This document shows positions 12,403 through 26,000 of a stretch of 64,000 bases of DNA, in pieces. Numbering within the stretch: position 1 is the first letter of the stretch; every line of letters starts with the position of its first letter. The DNA is from Gymnogyps californianus (Eukaryota > Chordata > Aves > Accipitriformes > Cathartidae), in contig NC_059477.1 in NCBI RefSeq assembly GCF_018139145.2, forward strand, positions 29,429,502-29,493,501. The letters run 5' to 3'. The notes below the pieces were generated by a model. The model had not been told where the DNA came from and ran no database searches. It saw only the letters and a program-made list of their open reading frames with translations. The translations under genes and the position numbers were made by a program.

Positions 12403-12615
12403 GTATGAGGCTTGAAGTTTGTAGTAAGAGTTCAGGTTATGATGATGTTAAACTTGATAATTAATGTGTAGAAGTAAGGCTTGGGGTTTGTAATGGATAT
12501 ATGTTCAACCTGATGTGCTTCTTGGTTTGCTGTGAGTATTTTGGTGTGCGTTTTGTAGGGGCAGAAGATGAGTTTTGTAATAGACACTTGTTCAGTTTGT
12601 GAACTATGGTAAGAC
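12352..12615 (+). repeat. Degenerate tandem repeat, unit about 66-87 bp
   Basis: Units start with TTTGTAATGGATGAATATTC (12352), TTTGTAGTAAGAGTTCAGG (12418), TTTGTAATGGATATATGTTC (12487) and TTTGTAATAGACACTTGTTC (12574). The first and third agree at 22 of 26 leading bases. Units two and three are both preceded by AGGCTTG(A/G)(A/G)G. The offsets of 66, 69 and 87 are all multiples of three, so the TGT codon recurs in one frame, but stops interrupt that frame. It is best called a decayed minisatellite next to the CpG island. Confidence 0.7.
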
Positions 12616-15222
12616 ATTGCGAAAAATGAAGAGATATATTCTGAGTGTCAGTCAAGCATGTTTAGCAAATTGACATTCTACCCGTCCAGGTATCCTGTGA
12701 TTTGCTTCACTGCTACCAGGCCATTCAGCTAATGAATCTGAGTATAATAATCTGAGATGATTCCTACTCGGCTTCCTCAATTGGAAGCTCTGGTGCCTCT
12801 GAGATACATGTTACTTTTTGCAAGCTTGTTTCAAGTGGGTAGAAAACCCCCACTAAGGATTAAAAATACAACACCTGCGAAATGAATAAACACACATTCA
12901 TTTGGAATAAACTTTAAACCCAGCAGAGGTCAGCACCATAGCCTGGAGCAAGGCTAAGGAGGTCTAAAGACACTAATTATTGTAGTCATGCGATTGAAAT
13001 AATGGAGACCTGACAGTATGACTGATAAACAGCTACAAAATTAATGAGCAGGATGCCTGTCTTCCGTGAAAGGACTGCCAAATGTCTGTACAAGATACTA
13101 CAGAAGACACTAGCATTATGTGCAGACCAAAACACTATTTAAAGATTTGTGGCATGAACTGAACACATGGTGTTGCTAATGACTGGAGCTTGTGTGCCCA
13201 CTGTGTATGGATGAAGTAATTAATCACTTTAAAATTACACAATGGGAGATTATAATTAATAAAAGAATACATGATATAGTGTATGAGGGAGGGGAAACGT
13301 AACTTGGATCCTTTGGATTTAGGATGCCAGACTGTATGAGTGCTTTTTGATTACTTACAGGGCTTTTTTTGTCACTGTACAACATTGTGCTTGTTGTCTG
13401 TACGATTAATCCAGTTTTGAGTTGCCTCAAGTTTCACTCTGATCCAGGGTGAAAGAAACAGCTTTCTGGAAGAGATACGATTATAGAAAGAGTTTGGAGC
13501 AGTGTTTGCTGTATCCCAAAGTCAGGCTCCTTGGATAACCTGCAGATCCAACAGTTACCAGCAGTCACTGCGGTCCTCATAGTGGCTAGTGGCAGATGCA
13601 GAAGAGGCAGCTTATATGAACAATTAAAATTATCATCAATTTGCATCCCGAACATTGACATAGCTTCCTGAAGAAAGCCTTCATGTACTTGCTGACATCC
13701 CTGGAGGCATTAGACAAGCTTTAGCAGAGAAAGTAAAAGAGACAGTGGTGTCATTACTAGTCCAGTGGTATGAAACCTCAGCTTCCCTTCAAAGCATTGG
13801 GACTATCATCAGGACACAAGCCTGTGTATTACATAGTCCATCAGCAGCCAGATGCTTCAGAAGAAAGTTTCAGAGACCTCCTGTTTTAGGCAGATGCTAT
13901 GTAATCTTCCTTCAAGCCTTCTCCTAAACCCTAATGGTAGGAAGTGATTGAGGCCTGAGAGACCTGCGAATTACCTACTGTAGCTGTGTGATAGTCCCTT
14001 CTACCCAAACACATTTTCACATAACTTTGGTGAGCCTGTGCTCTGTTCATTGGGCCGTGATGCTGCCTCCCCCGTTCTGGACGAACCACGGACCCTGAAA
14101 TGCGTCTGGCCGCATTTTTATGAGGTATCTGTGCTACAAAAATGTATAGCCTTGTGTTTCCTTTGGGGAAGAGATGATCTCTTGCTGTAGGGCAGAGTGA
14201 ACATCCCTCCTCATGCTGGCAAATACTACTGGGCGTTCTCCCACAGAAACTGAGAGGATATTTGATGAAGCTTCGAAGAGTCAATCTAATCTGTGCCCAG
14301 TTGTCTGGCACTGTGTGTGGGTGTACAGTGGGAAGCTGAGTGAGGGACTGTAGGCTTTCAGTGTAGGGCCTCGGTATGTTGTTGAAATATAAATGGTAAA
14401 AATAATAAAGAAAAGGACTGGGATTTTCCCAGATAAGTAGGGGTTTTATATTGGAGTCTCCATTACCAGTAATGGGCTTTGATGATTTCAAGAGGCCTTG
14501 GATCAACTTCTATGTATACTGTCCTAAAGAGCCTTTTGAGTGATAATTTACAGTCGTATTCCTGTGCAAAGCAACAGTTTGAGCTCTTGATTTTATTTGA
14601 CACACATTTATAAATGGTTATCTGAATGACCTGCTTTCAGTCTGATTAAAGTCTTACATAGCATGTTCTGGAGCTCTCAATACTTTCTTAAATGCATTAA
14701 AGGGTAAATATTTCTTTGGGGAGCATTAGTGCCATTAGCAGCAGCTTCTGCTTTTCCACTTTCCAGGAATTTAATAACCTGCAAATGCATAGACTTCCGC
14801 AAATGTCAAAACATGAGCAAAGGGAAAAGGACATTATATCTATTCAATTACAGACGTAGGATATCACAGGAAAAGTGAGTTTGTCCCTTGGACTGAACAA
14901 GAAGGTTGATGGGATTAATAAACCCTACACCGTTCATGTGAATCATTTGTATACTGTATGCCTTTACAGAACATTACCCATGTAATAGCTGCACAGAGTT
15001 TATTAGTATGTAAAGCAGTAATGTGCACAGTATCCTTATTTGTTGGTGGTTTTGTTTCATTATGCTTTCTCTTACAAACTAACCAAATCTGTTAAAGCAC
15101 AACTCAGCAAGCTTTGCTATTTTTTCCATTAAGGTTTTGTATGTATGTAAATTCTAAAACCAGTAGTGCAAGGATTGTGTCTTGCTGTCACTGCATGCTG
15201 TATCTAGCAAAATAGGGTCCTA
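12616..15222. other. Noncoding stretch with one long stop-free minus frame
   Basis: No gene is recognised. On the minus strand 13931-14506 is open for 191 codons from an ATG, which is long for AT-rich sequence, but the peptide shows no domain, signal or repeat I know and has mixed, noncoding-like composition. The rest holds short unremarkable frames. Confidence 0.45.
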
Positions 15223-15267
15223 CTAGTAGAGATCAAGCATCTCTTGATCTAGAGATCAAGAGACTAG
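15223..15267. repeat. Short cruciform-prone inverted repeat
   Basis: CTCTTGATCT and AGATCAAGAG (15241-15262) form 10-bp perfect arms around a 2-base loop. A further AGATCAAG just to the left can pair with the same arm, and CTAGT...ACTAG frames the whole. The repeat is small and has no known role. It is followed by a 14-A run at about 15278-15291. Confidence 0.7.
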
Positions 15268-15277
15268 CAAGAACAAT

Positions 15278-15291
15278 AAAAAAAAAAAAAA
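15278..15291 (+). repeat. Poly-A run
   Basis: An AATAAA-like start continues into an uninterrupted A tract before CCAACAC. It could be the tail of an old retroposed copy, but no target duplication or element body is visible to the left. Confidence 0.85.
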
Positions 15292-18200
15292 CCAACACAA
15301 ATGTTATGCAATCCAAGATCACTGCCTCTGCTGGTGGATATATGTCTCCTGCTGTGTGTTCTGTAGCAAAATCAATCACCACACTAAGGAGCAACAACAA
15401 AAAATCACTTTATAAATGTGTCTTAGCAAATAAGAATATGGGCTGTAGAATTTTAAAACATTTAAAAGCAAATATCCTACCACCTGAATTATACAAAATT
15501 CTCATTTAGGGAAAAAAAAAAATCCAGTATAAAATAATAGAATGACCTCTCATACACGAAATAAGGCATTTCCAGAACATATTCTGCTCTAGAAAACTAG
15601 AACAGAAATGGTCAACGTGAAATTATAACAAGCTCTTGACCTTCCCTGGTCCCTTTATGCATTTTCATGAAATGATGTAATTCATTATTTCCACTGATGT
15701 GTGCAGAGCGGTGGGCCAGCTTACTTTGTATTCATTTATTCAGTCCTGAGTAATCTGTGTTTAATAGAGTGCTGGAGCGTGTCAGAATGAACAATTAAAC
15801 CTGATTGTTATAGAAGACAACTTGCCATTATTGCCAACATTAGTGGTATGTGCTTTATTTTTTTAATAAAGAAGGCGTGTTGCAAGTTCAGTATATAAGC
15901 CTCATATTAAAATTGTACACTTTTTTTATTTAGAATGGAAATCTCTCTCACACACTTGGGACCATAGTACTTTGCATTGAGCTCTCGATTGCTGATGCAG
16001 GCTGTAATTTTTTGTCAAGTCTGTTCTGCAAGGATAAGCAGACTGGGAAGACTGAACCAAGCACTAGGAGAGGAGTGGGATGGAGAGATCAGCTATCCCA
16101 TCAGCAAGGTGCAAAGTTTTGGAAGAATATATTCTACAGTGCAGAAACTGAGTGTTTTTGCTGATTTCTCAAAGGGGAAAAAAATGGCAGCCTGCTTCAG
16201 GGATAACACGTTTGATAAATCCCTCCACCTGGTGGGCAAAGAGCAAAATATCCAGGAGCATTTTAAATGAGTGGGGCAGAATGCATACAGGGAATCCCAG
16301 GGAGTGAAGAAGCCATGGAAGAAACAGTCTAGTGAGAATTACAAGAAAGTAGGATAGTGTGTATGATTTTTGATACCTTCTCCTAGATGAAATCATAACT
16401 GTTCCAGTGTGGCCCACAAAGTCCTAGAGGACTAAAATCTCCCAGAATAGCTCTTTAGTTCAGCCGGGGGGAGCCTGTGCCTTTGGGGTAGAAATACCTG
16501 AGTTTTATGCTCACTGAAACCTTCAAATTTCAGCAGCATAGTTACAACCTTGGATTATAGCGTTTGAATATACACATGAATATTATACAACTCTTGTGAC
16601 AATTTGGCTTTTCTCATGAGGGAAGTGCAGAGATCGCCATGAATTCCATGAGCAGGAAGGGTCAGCAATTGAATTTTGATCAAGAAATGAGCCTGGTGAA
16701 GGGCCTGGGTGGTCCAGATTTCAGTGCAAGCTGGATATGCATGCAGGTGGCTTTGGGTGTATGTTTGTGTTACTGTTTGGTGTGATTCATCCTCCATGCC
16801 TTCTTCACTTTGATAGTTACAGCAAAGCTACATGTGCCAGTCTGTGTCACTCTCACAACAGCTACGTTAGGAGGCTTGGCTGGTTTGGGTGAGTTTTGCT
16901 GGTTTATAGCTGCTGTCAGTCCTGAGCCAGCGGAATGTCTTTGTACCCGAATGTGTGCACTGTCCTCCTCCCTCCTGAACATCAGCAACCGTGGTGCTCA
17001 ACATGTGGCAAGGCAACGAAGAAGATCCTTTGAGACCTTGCATTGCATTGCACCGCTGGACAGGGGAATAGCAATAAGAGAGGAAGTGCAAGTGTTTGGG
17101 GCCAGCCTCCCACAAAGGCACTCTCAGCATCCTTTGTCCTCTCTAGTAAATGGGGCAGTGGCTTTTGGAAAACGTGGAGAGTCTCATCTTTCTTTTTTCT
17201 TAGTATAAGCTGCTGAAGTGGGTCACACTGGGTAGTGCCCTGTCACATGAATGAAGGTGAATGTGTGGAGGCAGACCAGATCAGCTAAAGATCAGCCATT
17301 AGATGATATCTCAAGTAATCGCCAACCACGCGCTGTCATTTCCATGCCCTGTAGATTATCAAGAACTAATGATGTTGCATTGCAAAGCAGGTTGGGGAGG
17401 TGGGGGAGTGTGTAAAGAACAGTGAGAATAAAATATTTGAATGTTGAAGGCACCAAATGCAGAGCTGTTTGCCAACAGTTCCCTGCCCTGGGGTGTTCAG
17501 AAGGAAGGAGAAGATATTTTGTGTCAAGAAGCAGGTGGCTGGAGGAAGTCCTAAGAGAGCCCTGTGATCCTGTGTCATCAGCTGTGCCTGTATTTGCTCC
17601 TCAGTGCAGTGTAGCCTTATGAAGTAGCAGCAGGAGTGGTGTCTGGTGTTTATGTGCTTATGCATGTAGCCAGCTATGAATTTTTAAGACTGCAGAATGA
17701 AATTCATTTTGCAATAATGAAGATTTTATCTGAGGTAACAAGGAACACCAACTCAATGTTTCAATTCAGAGGGATGACACAGATAAAGCAAGCCTGCAAG
17801 TAACAAAACAGATAAACACGAGTAGGTCAAACCTGTTCTGTTAACGCTATGAGATACAAAGGGATGAGAAAGGAAGTGAAAAAGTGCAAAGTGCTTATCA
17901 GCACAGTGCATAACATCTCATGCATAGAAAACCATAGCTCTCATTCTTTTCCATAGGCTCCAAGAAAGCTACAAAAACCAGCACTGGAGAAGAAGTTACA
18001 AAGTACATCTTACACGGTTGTGCAAACTGGGTCAAATATTGCAAAGAATTAGAAGCAGTGTGCTAGATGAGGTAATAGCCCTTCCACAATGACTCCACCT
18101 GCCATTTCTGGTTATTTATTTCATTGTTGGTTCTTGCAATGTGTTTCACCTATCAGAATCCTTCGGGACCTAGTATCTTCTCTCAGTGGAAAATACTGCT

Positions 18201-20016
18201 TGGTGAATTAAGTTAGTGTACCAATTAGTACAGATTGTGTTTTACAACTGACCAGTCAAACCGCAAAAGTTTCTTTCCTAAGCTAAAGATGGTTCCTTCC
18301 TCCACCCCAAAATGCACGCTTAAATCCCTAGCAGCCCATCGACCATGATGATGGCAGGAGTTGTAAGCGGATTGCTTTCAAGGTAAACAGCAACTCATTG
18401 TCTCTTATATCGTCCAGCAGAGACATATTTACAATCAGCAGACTACATACTGCCAAGGATTATATAAGATGCTCATTGGATGTGCTAGCAGATTAGCACA
18501 GTTGTTTAGAGCAGGTGTTTTGTTAATTGTGATATATTCAGAACTGCACGCTGTGTTTAAAATGACCCTTAAATGGCCACCTCACACCAGTGAGATGAGA
18601 AGACGTAGTGCACTGAGCTGTGAAATAAAGCAAGGAGGGAGGATGACAGTGGCCCAAGACCTATTCACCTATATTCGTTGCCAGTGTTGTCAGGGCAGCC
18701 TTTTTTCTTATGTCCCAAATCTTTGATTCTATTTTTAATCTTTCTTTATGGTTTATTATTTAGTATTTTGCAAAATGAGCTACGTTGCTTTTAAGGAAGC
18801 TTGTAAAATAATTTTGAACCAAACCGTATGAGCCCAAAAGGTAAAAGTTATGTGGGTTGGAGATGAGAAGCTCTTTGTTCATTTCTTTGTTTTTTCAAAA
18901 GGTAAATAATGCTACATTTGAAGCAAATATTTCCCCCCACACACCCATCACTTGTAGAAGCACTTAGACTCTGTAAAAGGCACTTTAGACTGCCGCGATA
19001 CGTAGATCACAAGATTTCAGAAACACGGTGTAGCAGAAAGCATGCTGAGACAGTTACTAGCAGGGTCCATGGCTGATGGCACACGTTGACTGTAACAGTG
19101 AGAGTTACTCTTAAGGAAAAATTAAACCAGAAGGGGCTGGCGATGCACTCAGCTCCCCTTGCAGCACATGGCTGCCGGGGCAGGTGCCACTGGCTGATTT
19201 GCTCTGCCTGGGGCAGGCGCCCCACCGGCTGCCCCGGGGTGGCCAAAAGCTCAGGCCTGGGGAGGGCAAGGGGGCATCTGCCGGGTCCCAGCCCCGCAGG
19301 CAGCAATAGGAGAGCAGCCTGGGGCAGCGCTGCCCCGAGAGAGTCTCTGGGAAAGGCAGGCTGCAAGAGTGCAGAGGCAAGACTCTTGGCAATGCAAAGG
19401 CTGAGGAGCAGTAAGGCACCAAAAATCACAGGATAATTGCAGTTTAACTCATGAATTAAAACCGATTTCAACAGACTGCCTGAGAAAACTGAGTTTACAA
19501 AGGAAGAAAACCCTTTCCTTTTGTCTTTTTCCACCCAGAATACTTTGATATGTTTCTTTCTGAATTGTGTCTTCAGACAAATTTTCCTTTTAAAAATAAA
19601 TAAAATGGAGACCAAAAAAAAAATTAAATGCCTGGAATTGAATATTTATTCAGTCCCCAATTTTTTTCCCATTTGTTTACTTTGTTGGCTGACAAACAAA
19701 GAAATTCATTTTTCACGCAGCTCTAGTACAATATTAATCATCATGAGTACAAACAGCAGAGTCTAAGACCATGTCTATTCATACTGTGTTATGCTGCTTC
19801 ATGCTTCTGCATACTGAGTAGTACCTACTCCAGAAGTAAAGAAAATGAGGCTCTGCGTGATTGAACGTGTGAATAAGGCTGGCAGTTTCAGGTCAGTTAG
19901 CTACTCTTGGGATCTCAGATATTAACATTGTTATTTTGGCCTAAAGAGATAATAACAGGAGTTCTCTTTTAAATACATAAACCTTACTCCTTTTTTTTCC
20001 CTCTTTTTTCTTACAG
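15292..20016. other. Noncoding stretch with a GC-richer patch
   Basis: No gene or known repeat is supported. A patch at about 19130-19420 is clearly richer in G and C than its surroundings but has few CpG, so it is not a classical island. It makes a 202-codon minus-strand frame (19007-19615) that I regard as a composition artefact. A pyrimidine tract at 19990-20016 leads into the candidate exon at 20017. Confidence 0.45.
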
Positions 20017-20058
20017 GTTTTCGAAATTGACTTCATGTGGCTGAGAGCTCACTGCAAG
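20017..20058 (+). other. Candidate 42-bp exon
   Basis: A very strong acceptor (a pyrimidine tract of more than 20 bases ending TTCTTACAG at 20016) and a donor (GCAAG|GTAAAG) bound 42 bp. One frame reads 14 codons without a stop (VFEIDFMWLRAHCK) and is in phase 0 at both ends. That would join in frame with the segment at 12316-12402. I do not recognise the peptide. Short in-frame exons exist in long genes, but a chance pair of splice motifs is quite possible. Confidence 0.25.
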
Positions 20059-23000
20059 GTAAAGGAAGAGATACAGATTATAAAAAGGCAATACACGTGG
20101 AAAATGCAAACCAGCTTTGATGTGCAGGCACAGAAAGGTTTTACAGTTCAGAGGGTTCCTGGAAGTGTGCAAAGCAAGGAGAAAGGTATATTGGCCCTTT
20201 CCTGCTAGGCTTCATTCTGAGTATCAGGAAGGCTTTTCACCACAGTGCCAAACAAGAGCATCTTCAGGGGAAGAAAACCCCGGTAGGGTTTAGCTTTTGA
20301 GCTGCAAGATCTGCTTTTCTACAAACACAGGCCACTCTGTCCTTAAGCACTAAATTGTAAGCTAACAAAGTGAAAGTGTTCAAGTTTCCTTCTGTCATGT
20401 GTTCAAACATTCAAATTTAGTAACTTTAATTACTAGTTGTCAGTAGTTCATTGCTTTTTCCCAGAAATCCCAAGAAGATGGGTAAAGGTCAGTGAAGAAA
20501 AATCTGTAGCCAAAGAAATGGCCCAACTTACCACCACATTTCTTCAGGCCATCTCAAAATTTGGGATAACTTTCATTACTGAAAGCAGAATCTAAGATCC
20601 AGACCATAAAGACCAAAATTTTAGGCCCTGAATCGCTTTTCACCTGTATGAAACTTCCTTCCAAAGTATTTCTACAGCAATGCAAGAAGAGTGGAAGCTG
20701 TTCATACAGGTTTTTTCTCAGGTCCTCTGGTGTTCATACCATTAAAATACAGAACAGTAAGAGGAGTAGAAGGGCTTCTTAAGGTATGTTATATCCAGTG
20801 CTTTGGTACGATAAGGGCTTGCGATCATGGGCAGTGATAGACAAATTGATGAATAAATGGAAGTCTGTCAGAAAAATGAATGAGAGTCACACATCCATCA
20901 AAAAAGTGCGAGTGATGTGGCCACATAGAAAGTTATCACCTCTTCTGTGGTAACTGCCAGTGTTTGCACTTGTTATGAGTAGCTAATCCAGAGAAAATCG
21001 GTCCACAAAGAAAGAAGCTTAAGCTAAGTCCTGCCTAGATCATATGTCTGAATAAAACATGCTTGCAAAACATCAAAGAAATTCTGCACCTTTCTGGGTG
21101 GATACATACCTTTTGTTGGCTTTAAATGGGCTTAGGTAAGTAGCAAATTTATGACAAACTTGCTCAAGAAAAACTCTTCAACCTTTCATACAGAAATATT
21201 CACAGTGTTGTGATAAGCTCCGGCTGAAATCAAGCAGATCAAGAGTTAAAGGAAAGGCAAGGAATATGTATCATGGTTGAGAGTCCACCTTTAAGTCTGG
21301 AGGGAAACTGAAGTAATAATAAACCAGGTATTTTGCCACATTAAAAAAATAGAAAGAGGAATTGACTCTACTGTAAAGGACAAAGAACAGTCATTTTAGA
21401 CGCTGAAACAAAGCAATACTTAAGTACACTGGAATAACAAACTTTTCTGAAAATTGAGTCTCTTTTAGACCTGAGCAGCAACAATAATGTCTCTGTTGTA
21501 AAAGAGCAGAGTAAAGGTGTTAATTAGTTTATGTGATGTCTCAGAGCTACATTAGTGTAGCTGTTTATAGTTAGGGATATGTCCACCAGTAGCTAGTATG
21601 TGGAGACTGATGCTAAGAATAGATTAATACTAAGACCAGTGGTTGTTTCAGAAAGCTTTCTGCTACATAAATGTGAAACATTTCTGCTTATGTTATTTCT
21701 TTCTCTTCTAATAATCCAGAGGATTTGAGGCTCTGCCTTGGGCAATGGGGTATGCATAAGGTCCACCAGCTGATAAGCAGTCTCAAGAGGCATCGTGCCT
21801 AAGGCTGTGGTTCGATGATACAGTAAATTCAGTTTTCGATCTCCTAACATAACTTCAAAAATGTCACAGCTATGTGAACTGATATCAGCCACACTGCTAG
21901 TTCAAGTTTGTTTAAAAATACTCAGATGGGTGAACTTGTTGCATCAAACTTCACACTGCATCAGATTCTGCCTGCCTGCAGCACTCTTAACTTTAATTGC
22001 TAGAGCAGGAGCATAATCCCAAAGGCAGGTATTCTGGCTAAGGATCCACTTTCACATTACAGCGACCTCATAGTAGCAAGGGGCTGCTGCTAAAAGAATA
22101 GTTCTGCTCCTCCATCTCCTGTCAGCAGCTCACTCCCACTGCCACGTATGACATCAGTGTAGGACCACTATTTCCAGCACAAAAATGGGTGAGGGGGAAT
22201 GCACAAGACTGGGGGGCAGAGCAGTAAAGCATATTCTGGCAACAGCCTGCAGTAGCTTCAGTGAAACTGTAATGTGGAACCACACCCTAAACTCAGCAGA
22301 AGGGCAATAACACATGTATGCTTGAATCAAATTTAAAATGCTGTGCTGGTGGATGCAGGATGTTCAGTATTGATGACTGCAGAACCATGGCAAAGGCACC
22401 TTGGTGAGTCAGAATTCTTTCAGTGCACCCTGCTTGCTGCTGGCAGGGAGTCTTCGTCAGTGCCTTTTCTAGCAAGTAATTACTACTGCGACTCTGCACT
22501 TTCTTCATTTCACTGGTGACAGTGACTACTGCTGTCCTTCCCGACGAACTTCTGCTGGAGAAAGAGTAAGTGAGCACCGCTGCGTAAGTCAGAATCTGCT
22601 TCAAGCACCCACCTAAGCTGCTTCAGGAAGACTTTATTAAAAACATAAACTTTTTAGCTCCCCAGTCTGTGTGTTAAAGCACAGCCCAGAAGCAGATTTT
22701 TTTGTTTCACAATTACAATAACTCCTCTTTAGCACCAAATTGCTCAAGCCTCTTCAATTCCTCCTCTCGGAGGAATTTATTATTTTCTGAAGTCATGCCA
22801 TTTATTCACAAATATCATCCTGGTCTCTTGAATGCAGCTGTCAAGAGACAAAAAATAAATAAGTAGACCACACTTCCTCCAGGTTTTTCCCCCCCTTTTT
22901 TTTCCCACCTTTCTTGACATTTATAAAATGTTATAAAACTTTGTGCCAGGAGAAGTATAAAATACATTTACAGTGTAGTTGTTTTGTTGATTACAAAAAC

Positions 23001-26000
23001 ATTGTTGCAGTAGCAATAAAGCAATAGGCTTGTAAATCTCCTCTGTATACTTGGCGTTCATTAAATTTAGTAGAGTGACAGTTACCACTCTGCAAAATAC
23101 AGTGTTTTCAAGGGAAGATGCAACACATACTGTTTCCAAGCCTGTTTCTTATGGCAAGTCAGTCAGTTGTCACACTAAATCTTAAGTGGAGATTGATGAG
23201 GATTGTTGGGAATATCATATTTGTCAGAGAGGTGCTGGGTCACTCAGTCTTTTATTTTTCAACAAGGGCACTTGTTAGACAGTTTCAGTTACAGTCCCTG
23301 CACCAGTGATTATTTTGGCCAGTATGCAAGCTCTATGCTCCTTTACACATATTGTGAAGATCCAAGCATCCCGCCTAAGGTTAACCAGCTGCCAAGTGAT
23401 CTTAGCGTCTGTTACTGTTGATATGACATCAGCAGTTTGCCGGTGTCCTTCGCACTGGACATTATTCACTGCTGCTCACTAGCAGCAAAAGTAATTTTTT
23501 GCAAGCAAGATTTCCAAGCAGCAGATTCCAGTGAACAGTTGACTTGGTGTTTGATATTCATAGTGAGTGCTTGGTTGCTTCAGATGTACTGGTTTTGACT
23601 CCTCGTTAGAAGATGAACCATTCTAAATTACAAAGAAGAGAAATAATAAGAGATGAACTGTGATAGAGCAAGAAAGGAATCAAGAATGTTTCTACTTCTG
23701 TGCAGATACACGCACAAAGAATTAAACATTAGTATTAACATGTCACTCATATGGGAATTGCCTATTTGACTCCTATCAAGGACGAAGGAGTTTTAATTGT
23801 AGAGCTAAGAGTTTACCTCTCAAAGATTTTGAATCAAAGGGCAGAATTTGACTTCAAGACACTGGAGTTTAGTTAATTTCATTCTTCCAAAGGAAGTAGA
23901 GGTTGGCGGGGGAAGATGCTGGCGCTAGACCTTGGTCTGAAAACACTGTCTGTAAGGTTGTGGTTGCACAAGGGGACCATGGCTTTGGCTTTGCTTTAGT
24001 TGACCACCTGGTCAAAAGCCATCTCCAAAGGCTAAGCCAGAAGGCTGTGCAAAGCATATGACTATTTTGAGCACAGAGTTGAGGTAGAACTGGCTACACT
24101 GTTTATGGGTTCATAAAGCCTCCTTTGCAGCCCAGGTAGTATATGCTTGCAGCTGCCTGCAAAAGGCAGTGTCAAATGACCATTATAGCCAGTGAGTACT
24201 AGGTCCCACTGGTGTACATGCGAATTCTGGAGCATTTTCTTCATCATACAATATTACTCCATGGGCAACATCTCTAGGAACAATCTGAGCTTCTCTCAAG
24301 TGTCAGTATAGGCAGGAGGTGTGTAAAACCTCTAAAAATCAGCAAGGATCTTTGTCTGTGAAACTACAGAAAGAAGCAGGCGCTTTAGTTGTTAATGTTG
24401 CAATCATCTGGGCATGTTCTCTACCTTCAGTTTCTCTTATTTTCTCGGTTCCACAGAGACCTGTAGTATTTGTTTCTGGTTTTCGTATTAACACATCCGT
24501 TTTATTTTTAATTTGGTTTCAGAGTGACTCTTAAAATAAAGCAAATACTAGCAATAAAAATTAATTAAAAGAACAAAAATGCATCACTTAAAAAAAGGAA
24601 CAGTTTATACTAAGGTTTCAAACAAATGTTCAAAAGTAGGTACAATTTTAAAGTAATTACATTTTAAAACCCTACAAGAAAATTCTTTTTCCCTTCTACC
24701 AAATGAATATTCTGCAAAGTTGTCTCCTTAGTGAAATTTCAAAGTCACCAAATGCATGGCTATTTAAGGGAACATGCTTTCAATCTGTGTCTGAGGAAGA
24801 GTGTGCTGGGAGGGTATCATTCAGATAAATAGGACGAGCCAAATCCTGAGATTAGTAAAGTGGCATTGTTAATTGTCAAGATGATGCTGAATAGACAGAG
24901 GCACTTAATTGCTGTGTTTGTGCTCCATTGAATCATTGTCTCTTTGTGTTGTTTTTAATTTGCTTTCTACTGTAACTCATGAAACTTACATTACTGCCAT
25001 TAAGGTGAATTTTTTGAAGCTGCATCTGCTCATTGGTTTGCCGATTCCCTCTCTTGAAATTAGATTGATGTAGTGTTATATATTCATTCCAATCTAATGA
25101 CTTTTCCAGAGCCCCAGAGTAAAGAAAATGGGTTTCATTAATTTCCCTAATAGCATCACTGAAAGACATGTAATGTGCAAAGTTAAAACTTCTTTTGTTT
25201 TTAATCTCTTAATGATCTCTTTTCCCTTTGTTCAGACTATCCTTAGTTTTACAAAAATAGAGAGGAATGAAAATGTCTCTTGGTGGATTTGTCAGGGAAG
25301 CGAGACTTCAACCATTTTGGTGGAAATGTTTCATGGCATCTTTATGTTCTCTACTGATGTTTATTCTGCTATTCAGTCCATTTATTGCTCCATAAATTGC
25401 AATGTGTATGGTTTCTTTTCTTTTTTTCCCCATCCCAAGGAAAATGAAGACCAAGTTGCTCAGCCGCATCCTATTTGGCATCCTGAATTTGTGACTTGAT
25501 TCTAGATAGAAGTCTAGAAGTACCATTACAACAACAGGAATTATTTTCATTGTAGTGAAAGCAAGATCTTCACATGTTTTATTTCTCCTGACCTAACTTC
25601 ACAGCTGGTGAACCCAATTATTTGACACACAAAGTTTTTACTAAATGTTCTGTTTGCTGAAAAGGGTTTCTCATTATTACAGTTATGCTCTGACTTGGAC
25701 AGCATGAAAAGGGATAAATACCTTCAGAATAGGCTGTCTGAACCTAGGCTGTGAACCAACACCAGAAATGAGGTGTTTTCATGGCTTAGTTGCAGGACGA
25801 GGAATGAACAATCTGTTTTGAGGTGGCCCTAATCTTAATTCATCAGAGGACTTCATTCAGTTGAAAGGTGAGGTTAACAATTAATTATAGGCTTCATCAG
25901 TGTCAGGGCCAATAGTCTATGATCATTTCATGTGCCTTTTTTTGTACAAACTTAAACTTACATTTTGGACAATGAATGAAAACTAGGTGATAAATCACTG

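Noticed and set aside
19007..19615. 202-codon minus-strand frame with a hydrophobic Leu/Ala-rich middle
   Set aside because: The Leu/Ala/Pro-rich part coincides with a local GC-rich patch, and the same patch is also open on other frames. No domain, promoter or splice support is seen.
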